NCBI RefSeq assembly: GCF_013426915.1
Contig: NZ_AP023182.1
Coordinates: forward strand, 868,001-932,000
Origin: Paraburkholderia sp. PGU19
GTDB lineage: Bacteria; Pseudomonadota; Gammaproteobacteria; Burkholderiales; Burkholderiaceae
Reading direction: 5' to 3'
Length of the DNA stretch: 64,000 bases
In this document: positions 27,766 to 36,730 of the stretch, piece by piece
How the letters are laid out: the number at the start of each line of letters is the position of its first letter
Numbering within the stretch: position 1 is the first letter of the stretch
The notes under the pieces: generated by a model
What the model was told of the DNA's origin: nothing
Databases searched by the model: none
What the model saw: only the letters and a program-made list of their open reading frames with translations
Made by a program: the position numbers and the translations under genes

Positions 27766-29009
27766 TTCATCACCTCCGGCCACGGCTGGGCGATTCGCCT
27801 TAGAAGTGCAAAGTCAATCCTGGCGTAATAGGCCGTCGTGTCGATACCGCGGTGCCTGAGAATCATGCCGATCTGGTCGAGGGGAAGACCATGACGCAAC
27901 ATCTCGGTCGCCGCTGTGTGTCGCAGCAGATGTGCGCCCTTGGCGGGTGAACTCACCTTGGCCCGCTTGAGCGCGCGTTTCACTACCGAGGAAATGCCAT
28001 CGCCCGAAACAAACGGCCTGAAGGGGGCAATGTTGCGTACGAAGACGCGGCCATCTCCTGTCACTCGGGATCGGGATTCGAGATAGCGCAGGAGTGCCTC
28101 ACCAGCGTCTTGGGGCAGCGGGAGTCTAACTTCATAACGACCCTTACCCGAGACCCGCAGCGTCCCGGTTTCCCACTCAATGTCTCTCATTTGAAGGTTT
28201 GCGAGGTCGCCCGCACGCAACCCGAGTCGCACGAGCAACAGAATGATCGCGCGGTCGCGAAGTGTTCGAAGTGAATGGCCATCGCAAGCGGCTATCAGAC
28301 GGTCAACATCGTCAGGCGCAAGACACTGCGGGAGTGTCGACAGGCGCCAGTGCGCTAGTGCGGGAACCGCTTGGTCGAGACCGGCTCGACACAGGCCGTG
28401 AACACCCAGATAACGCAGGAAGGCCCGCGCGCTGGTGACCCGCTTTTCGGCCGTACTGACACTGCACTTGCCAACACTGTCCAGCAGGAACGTCCGCACG
28501 CGCTTCGGATCCCATCCCCCGACATCGTGCCCAAGTAACTCGAGCATTGTCGTGGCATCGCGACAGTACAGCCGAAGTGTCGCCGGCTTTGCGCCCCGGT
28601 GCCTTTGCATCCACTGCCGGAAGCCGCTGATGATGTTGGGTTCGCAAATCTCGGCCGTTGCAGGTTTCCCTGCCTGACAGACACCGATCCCGATCAGGTA
28701 CTCACGAAAGCACTTCGCTCCGAAGTAAACGTGGTGGTTTGCTTTGCCTCCCTTTGCATCTGGACAACTGCACGTCGGAAGATGTCGACGGAAGATTTCC
28801 AACATCTGCGGACCTACCTCAGCCAGAGGTCGGCTACTCATCTGCATGAAGCGGCCCAGATGATCGGCGGCACGTATGTACCGCTGGGCGCTGGCCGCTG
28901 AATATCCGTCCCGCTCCAACGCATCAGCAAAGCCGTCAATGAAGGCGCCGGCCGGTCCCGTACGCAGGCGCCTCAAAGTCTTGGGTGCTACCAGGTATGT
29001 GTCTAGCAT
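27762..29009 (-). CDS. ritA: RitA tyrosine recombinase (RIT copy 1)
   Basis: The first recombinase of the trio, 415 residues. Catalytic residues lie in RLGLRAGDLANL (first Arg), HLLRHTAATEML (HxxR) and LRHRGIDTTAYYARID (His/Arg and Tyr). An N-terminal SAM-like core-binding region with a Cys cluster (CSCPDAKGG) precedes the catalytic domain. The ATG at 29009 has GGAGG six bases upstream, so I prefer it over the open frame from 29120. It runs into ritB through a stop/start overlap. Confidence 0.88.
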   Translation of the reverse strand: MLDTYLVAPKTLRRLRTGPAGAFIDGFADALERDGYSAASAQRYIRAADHLGRFMQMSSRPLAEVGPQMLEIFRRHLPTCSCPDAKGGKANHHVYFGAKCFREYLIGIGVCQAGKPATAEICEPNIISGFRQWMQRHRGAKPATLRLYCRDATTMLELLGHDVGGWDPKRVRTFLLDSVGKCSVSTAEKRVTSARAFLRYLGVHGLCRAGLDQAVPALAHWRLSTLPQCLAPDDVDRLIAACDGHSLRTLRDRAIILLLVRLGLRAGDLANLQMRDIEWETGTLRVSGKGRYEVRLPLPQDAGEALLRYLESRSRVTGDGRVFVRNIAPFRPFVSGDGISSVVKRALKRAKVSSPAKGAHLLRHTAATEMLRHGLPLDQIGMILRHRGIDTTAYYARIDFALLRRIAQPWPEVMK

Positions 29010-29144
29010 CACGTCCTCCAGTGATGATTGCCCGTGAAAGCCAGACCACGATAGCAACGGAGGGGCGCGTTTTAATGGGGAGTAAAAACACAGAATTGTT
29101 CGGTCTGAGGCTCCGAACATGCTTTCGGACTCGCTGTTAGCCAG

Positions 29145-29201
29145 GACTCCCCATAAGGCACGATAATGGAGTGCACTCCATTACGTGCCTTATGGGGAGT
29201 C
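29145..29201. repeat. Head-to-tail junction of the two RIT copies
   Basis: Right end of copy 1 (29145-29162), one extra A (29163), the 20-base palindrome (29164-29183), then the left end of copy 2 (29184-29201). The 18-base ends face each other around the palindrome, giving a 57-base near-perfect inverted structure. The extra A is absent at the left outer junction. Confidence 0.85.
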
Positions 29202-29269
29202 GTTTCGTATGGGGAGTAGAAGTGTCGAGCGAGCGCGAACCGAGGAGTTCGCGCTCCTGCAACTCTCCA

Positions 29270-30259
29270 TTAAAGCTTCGCCTTGAGCATGGCGATGACC
29301 TTGTCGGATGGCCTGAACGAGCCCCTGCGCAGTTCCGGAGGAACGATTGCGTTGAGGGCTTCTAGCTTCTCGGTAGGGTCGGCACGGGTGTAGATTTCAG
29401 TAGTAGCCAGATCGCTATGTCCGAGCCAGAGAGACACTTTTCGGATATCGTTCGTGCTCTGCAGTACTATCATTGCGCACGTATGCCTCAAGACGTGCGG
29501 CGAAACACGTTTCTGTAACAACGAAGGGCACTTCTGGCTCGCCGCCTCAACGTGATGTTTGAGGACATAGGCAAACCCCCACCGGCTCATCGCCTCACCC
29601 CGCGCATTGATGAACAACTCCGGTACTCGGGCCGTTCCCCGTACCGCGATCCACGCACGTAACGCATTGGCGGTCGCCTTCCAGAGGGGGAGCGCACGCT
29701 CACGCCGTCCCTTACCATGAACGCGGATGCTCATCGACGTCAGTGCAATATCCGTCATCTGCAACCCCGTCAATTCTGAAACGCGCAGACCACCGCAGAT
29801 AGCCAGATGCAGCATTGCCCGATCCCGGATTCCCTCACGTGTTGTCGGGTCTGGTGCATCGAGCAAAGCCCGGACTTCCTTTTCTAACAGGTATGGTACC
29901 AGCCTCGAGTCCGTCTTCTTGTATGGAATGCAAAGAACACGCCTTATCTGCTCGAGCACGATGGGCTCGCGATACTCGAGGAAGTGGAAGAATGACCTGA
30001 TTGCTGCCAGTCGCACATTGCGGGTCTCCGGTGAGTTTTTTCGTTCATCTTCAAGATACTCGAGAAACGCACTGATCATTCCGGCGTCGAGCTGCTCCAG
30101 CGCGAGTGACGAGGGAGACACCTTAAGCCGTTCCGCGGCAAACTCGAACAGGAGCTGGAAGCTGGAGGCATAAGAGTCGCAGGTGTGTTGACTGGCACCT
30201 CTCTGATGTGCGAGGGTCTCGCGAAGGAATGCCGAGACGTGGGGAGCTAATGGAGTCAT
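29270..30259 (-). CDS. ritC: RitC tyrosine recombinase (RIT copy 2, intact)
   Basis: A 329-residue recombinase with a full catalytic set: CGGLRVSELTGLQ (first Arg), HVLRHTCAMIVLQ (HxxR) and LGHSDLATTEIYTRADP (His and Tyr). The N-terminal core-binding domain is rich in helices (residues 1-110). The start overlaps the ritB stop as ATGA. It is the working counterpart of the frameshifted copy 3.4 kb to the left. Confidence 0.9.
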   Translation of the reverse strand: MTPLAPHVSAFLRETLAHQRGASQHTCDSYASSFQLLFEFAAERLKVSPSSLALEQLDAGMISAFLEYLEDERKNSPETRNVRLAAIRSFFHFLEYREPIVLEQIRRVLCIPYKKTDSRLVPYLLEKEVRALLDAPDPTTREGIRDRAMLHLAICGGLRVSELTGLQMTDIALTSMSIRVHGKGRRERALPLWKATANALRAWIAVRGTARVPELFINARGEAMSRWGFAYVLKHHVEAASQKCPSLLQKRVSPHVLRHTCAMIVLQSTNDIRKVSLWLGHSDLATTEIYTRADPTEKLEALNAIVPPELRRGSFRPSDKVIAMLKAKL

Positions 30260-31164
30260 TTCTGTTCTCCGATGAGGAAGTCCTCGGCGGTGGCCGCAAT
30301 ATCGCGCAAGAGCTCCGGAGTGGCTTCGAGGTACCAGTAGGTGTCCTTGATGTTGGCGTGCCCCAAGTACGTCGCAAGGGCCAGCATGTGCTGCCCGACG
30401 CGGTCCCGGCCTTCAGGGCTCGCTTCGAGTGCACGAATGGCGAACGTGTGCCTGAGCCCATGCAACCGTGGGCTCTGACCGTTGTAGGAAGGGCCAATGC
30501 AAGCCAGTTTCAGCAGCTTCCGGAACGTCCAGTAGGCAATGGTGTACCTGAGTGGATGACCGTCGTCATCAACAAACACATGGTCATCGCCCGGATGTGC
30601 CAGTCGCCGCATCGTAAGATACTTGTGCAGACCCTCCGTCGCCGTATCGTGCAGAGGAACCAGACGACTCTTCTGGAATTTGCTCTTTCGAATGACGAGC
30701 CCCTCCGGCGTAATGTCGGCAGACCGTAGATTCAGGGCTTCCGATACGCGCAGACCAGTGGCGGACAGCAGAGCGATCAACGCAGCATATGTCTGTGGGC
30801 GCAAGGCATTGGTGGGCTCGAGTTTCAGCGCAGCGTCGATCAGTCGTTCAATGTCGGTCCGTGTATAAATGTACGGAGCCCGCCGTATCTTTCGGTAGGC
30901 GAAGTACCGCGCAGGCGGCAACTCATGGTTCTGATCCTCGATGGACAGGTACCGCGCGAATCTGCATACGGTCCTCAGCCGCGCGTCACGCTGGGCTACC
31001 GACGCAGCCTCAGTTGCCCAGTCGATAGCAGTCTGTGCGCGGACGTGCGTTTCACCGCGATTGGCTGCAAAGCGCGCGAAGCTACGCAACAGATATTCCA
31101 CGTTCGACATCTTGAATCCCGCGACACGACAAGCAGCGAGATAGGACTCCACGGCGGACATCAT
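30256..31164 (-). CDS. ritB: RitB tyrosine recombinase (RIT copy 2)
   Basis: Protein identical to RitB of copy 1, with the same Arg, HxxR and His...Tyr catalytic segments. The preferred ATG at 31164 overlaps the ritA stop and follows GGAGG at the right spacing; the GTG at 31182 is an alternative. Coupled on both sides by overlapping start and stop codons. Confidence 0.88.
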   Translation of the reverse strand: MMSAVESYLAACRVAGFKMSNVEYLLRSFARFAANRGETHVRAQTAIDWATEAASVAQRDARLRTVCRFARYLSIEDQNHELPPARYFAYRKIRRAPYIYTRTDIERLIDAALKLEPTNALRPQTYAALIALLSATGLRVSEALNLRSADITPEGLVIRKSKFQKSRLVPLHDTATEGLHKYLTMRRLAHPGDDHVFVDDDGHPLRYTIAYWTFRKLLKLACIGPSYNGQSPRLHGLRHTFAIRALEASPEGRDRVGQHMLALATYLGHANIKDTYWYLEATPELLRDIAATAEDFLIGEQK

Positions 31165-32408
31165 TTCATCACCTCCGGCCACGGCTGGGCGATTCGCCTT
31201 AGAAGTGCAAAGTCAATCCTGGCGTAATAGGCCGTCGTGTCGATACCGCGGTGCCTGAGAATCATGCCGATCTGGTCGAGGGGAAGACCATGACGCAACA
31301 TCTCGGTCGCCGCTGTGTGTCGCAGCAGATGTGCGCCCTTGGCGGGTGAACTCACCTTGGCCCGCTTGAGCGCGCGTTTCACTACCGAGGAAATGCCATC
31401 GCCCGAAACAAACGGCCTGAAGGGGGCAATGTTGCGTACGAAGACGCGGCCATCTCCTGTCACTCGGGATCGGGATTCGAGATAGCGCAGGAGTGCCTCA
31501 CCAGCGTCTTGGGGCAGCGGGAGTCTAACTTCATAACGACCCTTACCCGAGACCCGCAGCGTCCCGGTTTCCCACTCAATGTCTCTCATTTGAAGGTTTG
31601 CGAGGTCGCCCGCACGCAACCCGAGTCGCACGAGCAACAGAATGATCGCGCGGTCGCGAAGTGTTCGAAGTGAATGGCCATCGCAAGCGGCTATCAGACG
31701 GTCAACATCGTCAGGCGCAAGACACTGCGGGAGTGTCGACAGGCGCCAGTGCGCTAGTGCGGGAACCGCTTGGTCGAGACCGGCTCGACACAGGCCGTGA
31801 ACACCCAGATAACGCAGGAAGGCCCGCGCGCTGGTGACCCGCTTTTCGGCCGTACTGACACTGCACTTGCCAACACTGTCCAGCAGGAACGTCCGCACGC
31901 GCTTCGGATCCCATCCCCCGACATCGTGCCCAAGTAACTCGAGCATTGTCGTGGCATCGCGACAGTACAGCCGAAGTGTCGCCGGCTTTGCGCCCCGGTG
32001 CCTTTGCATCCACTGCCGGAAGCCGCTGATGATGTTGGGTTCGCAAATCTCGGCCGTTGCAGGTTTCCCTGCCTGACAGACACCGATCCCGATCAGGTAC
32101 TCACGAAAGCACTTCGCTCCGAAGTAAACGTGGTGGTTTGCTTTGCCTCCCTTTGCATCTGGACAACTGCACGTCGGAAGATGTCGACGGAAGATTTCCA
32201 ACATCTGCGGACCTACCTCAGCCAGAGGTCGGCTACTCATCTGCATGAAGCGGCCCAGATGATCGGCGGCACGTATGTACCGCTGGGCGCTGGCCGCTGA
32301 ATATCCGTCCCGCTCCAACGCATCAGCAAAGCCGTCAATGAAGGCGCCGGCCGGTCCCGTACGCAGGCGCCTCAAAGTCTTGGGTGCTACCAGGTATGTG
32401 TCTAGCAT
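31161..32408 (-). CDS. ritA: RitA tyrosine recombinase (RIT copy 2)
   Basis: Identical to RitA of copy 1 from the ATG at 32408, which has GGAGG six bases before it. The frame stays open upstream to 32609 through the RIT end into IS91 transposase sequence, so a longer hybrid protein could in theory be read, but the ribosome site and the match with copy 1 argue for 32408. Confidence 0.88.
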   Translation of the reverse strand: MLDTYLVAPKTLRRLRTGPAGAFIDGFADALERDGYSAASAQRYIRAADHLGRFMQMSSRPLAEVGPQMLEIFRRHLPTCSCPDAKGGKANHHVYFGAKCFREYLIGIGVCQAGKPATAEICEPNIISGFRQWMQRHRGAKPATLRLYCRDATTMLELLGHDVGGWDPKRVRTFLLDSVGKCSVSTAEKRVTSARAFLRYLGVHGLCRAGLDQAVPALAHWRLSTLPQCLAPDDVDRLIAACDGHSLRTLRDRAIILLLVRLGLRAGDLANLQMRDIEWETGTLRVSGKGRYEVRLPLPQDAGEALLRYLESRSRVTGDGRVFVRNIAPFRPFVSGDGISSVVKRALKRAKVSSPAKGAHLLRHTAATEMLRHGLPLDQIGMILRHRGIDTTAYYARIDFALLRRIAQPWPEVMK

Positions 32409-32561
32409 CACGTCCTCCAGTGATGATTGCCCGTGAAAGCCAGACCACGATAGCAACGGAGGGGCGCGTTTTAATGGGGAGTAAAAACACAGAATTGTTC
32501 GGTCTGAGGCTCCGAACATGCTTTCGGACTCGCTGTTAGCCAGGACTCCCCATAAGGCACG

Positions 32562-32736
32562 AGTTGAAGGACACCTCGGTCGTTGCGCAGCCTGAACAGC
32601 GCAGCACATGTCCGCCCAGTGCCGCCGTGCGGCACCGTTCGATGGCCGACATGACCTTCAGCTGCCCCAGGCTCAGGTGTGCCGTGGTCCGCCACGCTGG
32701 CCCGTGGCTGCGGAAGATGTCCGCAACCTCCAGCAT
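32562..32736 (-). pseudogene. IS91-family transposase, 5' part
   Basis: Starts with MLEVADIFRSHGPAW and runs through LGQLKVMSAIERCRTAALGG to the first half of the zinc finger (CSGCATTEVSFNS), where the RIT end begins. It lies 18 bases after the stop of the tyrosine recombinase gene on the same strand, the usual arrangement of this IS91 subgroup. The rest of the gene resumes at 25765. Confidence 0.85.
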
Positions 32737-32754
32737 GAGGCGCTACGCGCGGAC

Positions 32755-33630
32755 CTACCCGGGAGGCAGACGGTCCAGCGGACTGGTGACCTCGTGCAGC
32801 AGGTCGGTGGCCACCTGGACGTAGAGCGCGGTGTTCTCGAGCTTCGCATGGCCGAGCAGGACCTGGATCACGCGGATGTCCACCTTCTGTTCAAGGAGGT
32901 GTGTCGCAAAGCTGTGCCGCAGCGTGTGCATGGACACACGCTTGTCGATGTTCGCGGCCTCGGCGGCGGCATGAATGGCACGGTTCAACTGTCGCGTGCT
33001 TAACTGGTCGAGCGGATCGAGCCCGGGAAACAGCCACCCACGATCGGGCATCCTGCCCTGCGCACGGGCCACGCGCCACCACACACGCAGACGCTCGAGC
33101 AGCACCGGCGAGAGCATGGCGTAGCGGTCACGGCGACCCTTGCCCTGCTCGATGCGCAGTGTCATGCGTTCGCTGTCGACGTCGGTAACCTTCAGGGCGA
33201 CCACTTCGCTGGCGCGCAACCCGGCGCCGTATGCGACCGACAGCGCGGTCTGGTGCTTCAGGTTGCCGGCCGCCTCGATGAGCCGCCGCACTTCATCGGG
33301 ACTGAGCACGACGGGCAGTATGCGGGGCACGCGCACCGGTTGCATCCTGACCATCAGTTCGGGCCGGTCGAGCGTGACTGTGAAGAAGAACTTCAGGCCG
33401 GTGATCGCGTGGTTCAGCGACACAGCCGATGTGCCGTGGTCGACCAGATAGAGCTGGTAGCGGCGCAGGTCCTCGACCGTGGCCGTGTCAGGTGAGCGCC
33501 CGAGAAACCGGGTGAACTCATGCACGATGTGCAGATAGATGTCCTGCGTCTTGGGGGCAAGCTGGCGCATGCGCATGTCGTCGATCATGCGCTGGCGTAG
33601 CGGGCTGATGTTTGCCGGTAAGGAGGTCAT
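32755..33630 (-). CDS. Tyrosine recombinase/integrase of the IS91-type element
   Basis: A 291-residue integrase with an N-terminal SAM-like domain (LRQRMIDDMRMRQLAPKTQ near residue 12) and a catalytic domain: GAGLRASEVVAL (Arg), HTLRHSFATHLLEQ (HxxR), LLGHAKLENTALYVQV (His, Tyr). The ATG at 33630 has CAGGAG seven bases upstream, so I prefer it over the frame from 33669. It is not related closely to the Rit proteins. Some IS91 elements carry such a recombinase upstream of the HUH transposase gene; its role there is unclear. Confidence 0.88.
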   Translation of the reverse strand: MTSLPANISPLRQRMIDDMRMRQLAPKTQDIYLHIVHEFTRFLGRSPDTATVEDLRRYQLYLVDHGTSAVSLNHAITGLKFFFTVTLDRPELMVRMQPVRVPRILPVVLSPDEVRRLIEAAGNLKHQTALSVAYGAGLRASEVVALKVTDVDSERMTLRIEQGKGRRDRYAMLSPVLLERLRVWWRVARAQGRMPDRGWLFPGLDPLDQLSTRQLNRAIHAAAEAANIDKRVSMHTLRHSFATHLLEQKVDIRVIQVLLGHAKLENTALYVQVATDLLHEVTSPLDRLPPG

Positions 33631-33669
33631 GATTCGGCTCCTGTTGAAGAACGAGGCGGGTTGCCTCAT

Positions 33670-34153
33670 TCGCCAACATAAAGCCGCGTGACCAGCCTCT
33701 CCCTGACCTCCAGCGTCAGTCCGTAGCCCTACCGCGCGAGCGGTTTAGTCCGTCGGCGGCAGTCGGCCAGGGGTGGACGTTCTGGTATTCGACGCTGACC
33801 GGTGGCGCATAGACGGGTCACTTCCCGTGAGCAGGCTGTGCGGTCTGCGCGGTGGTGCGTAGATTTTCGTCCGAGAAAAGCAGATAGTTATTAATGTAGC
33901 TATGTTGGCGTGGTACGAATTGCAATCTTCTTGATCCTCCCGCGCGCACGAATCGTTCGAGTCACTTGAAGACTATTAGCGGACCGCAGCGCTGCGCTAC
34001 CTCTCGCCACAGAAACAATGAGCGCTGTTTGTGTAGGCTAGAGAATGCCGCGCGAAGATTGCGACGGCATGTACGCATTAGTCCACCTCCCAACTTCCTG
34101 TGCCGCGTCAGGGACCGTAACGCCTGGTCGACACGACTCTATGCGGGGACGCC
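33670..34153. other. Gene-free stretch between the IS91-type element and the TPR gene
   Basis: About 480 bases with no supported gene. The first part probably contains the origin end of the IS91-type element, and the last part the promoter of the TPR gene. No clear hairpin with a T-run was seen. Confidence 0.5.
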
Positions 34154-35596
34154 ATGGAAGATGAAAAAGACGGACGAACCCCACAGCGAATACCGAGGCA
34201 CCTGTGGGAGATGTTGCGAGCGCGGGTTAGCGAATGGTTCATCGGGGGCGTCCTCCTGGCAATCACCGGCTTCGCGCCGCAGGAATTCATCGCTCGACTA
34301 GTCCGCTCTATTGCGGCGCCAGAGAGGGTGGAGCATTTGTCGCGCCTGGCGCTCGATGCCCGGCCGGTGATTGTCTTTATTGGAATCGCAATCATTGTGG
34401 CTGATTCGCTGTATCGGAACCGGCACCGAGCGGTCACTGCTGTCCCAGGAAGGCCGCCGCTCACTGAGGATGGAGCGGGGCGTTTGCAACCTGACGGCAG
34501 GGCGCTGGTGGAAAACGAACGGGGTGAACCGGAAGCACTACTGCTCCCAAATAATCCATGGCTATCGGAGGGGCGAGTGATACTGGTCGTGCTTCCGTTC
34601 GAAAGTCTCGGTGGCGGCGACAAATATGATTACTTCAGTGAGGGCTTAACTGAGGATATGATCACCCAACTTGCCCGGCTCAGCCCGGAGCGCCTGGGTG
34701 TAATCGCCCGGACTTCGGCGATGCGCTACAAATCCACGACCAGGACCATTCATCAGATCGGTCAGGACCTAGGGGTTTCCCACGTGCTTGAGGGAAGCGT
34801 CCGGCGTGCCGGAGATCGGGTACGGATTGCGGCGCAGCTCATCCGGGTAAGCGACGAAACGCACCTTTGGGCCGAGACCTACGAGGGGAACCGACATGAC
34901 CTCCTGGCACTCCAGATCGAGGTGGCCAAGGCAGTTGCCCGCGAAATTGAGATCAAGCTCACGCCGCACGAGCAAGGGCGTTTAGACCGTACTCCCGCCA
35001 TTGATGCGCAGGCGCACGAAGCGTATCTCAAGGGGCGTCACTTCTGGTCCACGCGCACCGAAGAAGGAATGCGAAAGAGCATTGAGTATTTTCAGCTCGC
35101 TATTGGACACCAGCCGAACTTTGCGGCCGCCTATGATGGAGTGGCCGATGCTTACACGATGCTCGCGTGTCGCGGCGTGAGCCCTGCGCGCGAAACGTTT
35201 CATAAAGCAAAAATGGCAGCCAGGAAAGCGCTGCAGATTGAACCTGATCTGGGTGAGGCTTATGCGTCACTGGCCCATGTGCGTTTGCACGATTGGGATT
35301 GGGTCGATCTGGAACAGGATTTCCTGCGCGCCATTGAACTGAATCCAGGACACGCGATCGCCTATTATTGGTACGCGGAATATCTCATGATGGCAGGCAG
35401 AGCCGAAGAAGCCATTGCCAGGGTCAGGCAGTCCCAACAGATGGATCCGTTGAATTCATCGCTGAATTCATCTGTTGCCATCATCTTGTACCTTGCTCGG
35501 CGATACGACCAGGCACAGGAAGAACTCCGTAAAGCCCTAGAAATCGATCCAAACCACTTTCTGCTTCACTTCAGGCTGGGATTGGTTTACCAGCAA

Positions 35597-36730
35597 GGCG
35601 TTGTTGCATAAATCGGGTTTGAAGACAAAGGCGGTCTTGTGATCTTGAATTCAGGCAATGCGAGCGGATTGCGGACGTGCGAGCGCCGTCATGCGGTTGA
35701 GCACGCCGACGCGAACCGCCACTTCGGTCGCCTGGGAGCCGATCGTGCGCGCCCACAGACAATTGCCGGTGAGCGTCTTGAGCCGGTACATCAGGTTCTC
35801 GACCAGCGAGCGCTGGTGATAGCCGCTGCGCTTCTTCCATTCCCTTCGGCCGTCTCGCGCAATGGCACCGATGGCCTCGTTGCGCCAGGCGGCGCCGGGC
35901 GTGTTCCCCGGCCAGGGCATTGCCCCTTCGCGCGGTGGGATCGCCGGTTGTGCATCGCGCGCGGCAATCGCCACGTGGCATTGCTTCGTGTCGTATGCGC
36001 CGTCTCCACCGATGGTATCGATCGCGTCGTCCGTAGGGATCTGATCGAGCAGCCCAGGCAAGACCTCGGCATCGGCGACGTCCTGATGCGTCATCAACGC
36101 AGCGCATACCTGGCCGGTCTTCGCATCCAGCGCGAGATGTACCTTGCGCCACGTGCGACGCTTCGCATAGCCGTGCTTGCGCACCTTCCATTCGCCTTCA
36201 CCGTAAAGCTTCACCCCTGTGCTGTCGACAAGCAGATGCAGCGGCTCGCCGTTGCGGATCGCGGGCAACGCGACCTTCAACTCCTGCGCGCGACGGCTCA
36301 GTGTCGTGTAGTTCGGTACCGGCAGCCCGGCGAAGCCAAGTGCGCGCAGACTTTGCGCGAAACCCTGAAGCGCCCGCAGCGGCAGGCGAAACACCTGTTT
36401 CAACCCGAGCAGCATCTGAATCACTGCGTCAGCATAAACGCATGGCCGGCCACGTCTGGACGAACCCTTCCCGGGCACGTGCGTCAGGACGCTTTCGTCA
36501 ATCCACATGGTCACATCGCCTCTCGCGATCAAGCCCGCGTTGTACTCAGCCCAGTTCCTGACTCGATAAACCCCTTTGGGCTCCTGCCTCTTGCGATCGT
36601 CTTTGCGCATCTTCCCGGGCAAAAATCGAGAATGTACGCAGTTCACCCCGAAGTTAACAGGGGTGCCGTCACTACCGTTGCGCGTAAACGTCAGATCGGC
36701 GCGCGGTACACCGATTTATGCAACAACGCC
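35597..36730 (-). mobile_element. IS5-family (IS903-group) insertion sequence
   Basis: A 1,134-base element with perfect 20-base inverted ends GGCGTTGTTGCATAAATCGG at 35597-35616 and 36711-36730. It is flanked by a 9-base direct repeat TACCAGCAA at 35588-35596 and 36731-36739. Ends of this type and a 9-base duplication mark the IS903 group. Intact ends, intact gene and an exact target repeat point to a recent insertion. Confidence 0.95.
35651..36610 (-). CDS. IS903-group transposase (IS5 family)
   Basis: A DDE transposase of 319 residues from the ATG at 36610 (MRKDDRKRQEPKGVYRVRNW); a longer frame from 36646 exists. Catalytic residues are expected at LLVDSTGVKLYGEGEW (first Asp), TIGGDGAYDTKQCH (second Asp) and the YHQRSLVENLMYRLK region (Glu of the YREK-like motif). 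It lies well inside the inverted ends and appears complete. Confidence 0.92.
   Translation of the reverse strand: MRKDDRKRQEPKGVYRVRNWAEYNAGLIARGDVTMWIDESVLTHVPGKGSSRRGRPCVYADAVIQMLLGLKQVFRLPLRALQGFAQSLRALGFAGLPVPNYTTLSRRAQELKVALPAIRNGEPLHLLVDSTGVKLYGEGEWKVRKHGYAKRRTWRKVHLALDAKTGQVCAALMTHQDVADAEVLPGLLDQIPTDDAIDTIGGDGAYDTKQCHVAIAARDAQPAIPPREGAMPWPGNTPGAAWRNEAIGAIARDGRREWKKRSGYHQRSLVENLMYRLKTLTGNCLWARTIGSQATEVAVRVGVLNRMTALARPQSARIA

Larger units (their letters stand above)
25766..29162 (-). mobile_element. RIT (recombinase in trio) element, copy 1
   Basis: RIT elements carry three adjacent tyrosine recombinase genes between inverted repeats. The ends here are CGTGCCTTATGGGGAGTC at 25786-25803 and its exact complement at 29145-29162. 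The motif ATGGGGAGT recurs at 25794-25802, 25811-25819, 29075-29083 and inverted at 29146-29154, which looks like recombinase binding sites. Genes ritA, ritB and ritC run on the minus strand with overlapping ends; ritC of this copy is frameshifted. A hairpin (stem GAGCGCGAAC) lies at 25833-25858 after ritC. Confidence 0.85.
29164..32561 (-). mobile_element. RIT element, copy 2
   Basis: Same order and ends as copy 1: left end CGTGCCTTATGGGGAGTC at 29184-29201, right end complement at 32544-32561. The offset between copies is 3,398 bases on the left and 3,399 on the right because of one extra C inside ritC. All three genes are intact here, so this copy could supply recombinases to both. At 32562 the host IS91 transposase gene resumes. 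The post-ritC hairpin lies at 29231-29256. Confidence 0.85.
24672..33669 (-). mobile_element. IS91-type element (tyrosine recombinase + HUH transposase) interrupted by two RIT copies
   Basis: On the minus strand a tyrosine recombinase gene (32755-33630) is followed by an IS91-type transposase whose 5' part is at 32562-32736 and whose 3' part is at 24771-25765. Joining the halves restores ...TEVSFNS-CRNRHCPKCQ without loss. The 6,796 bases between them are two tandem RIT elements. The outer ends of the IS91 element are not defined; the left limit given is the palindrome and the right limit is the upstream part of the recombinase frame. Confidence 0.75.

Noticed and set aside
25766..32561. Tn554-type transposon (tnpA, tnpB, tnpC)
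   Set aside because: Tn554 has two tyrosine recombinases and a different TnpC; here three full recombinases with overlapping genes and inverted ends fit RIT elements.
31161..32609. RitA extended upstream to 32609
   Set aside because: The extension reads through the RIT end into IS91 sequence; the ATG at 32408 has a good ribosome site and matches copy 1.
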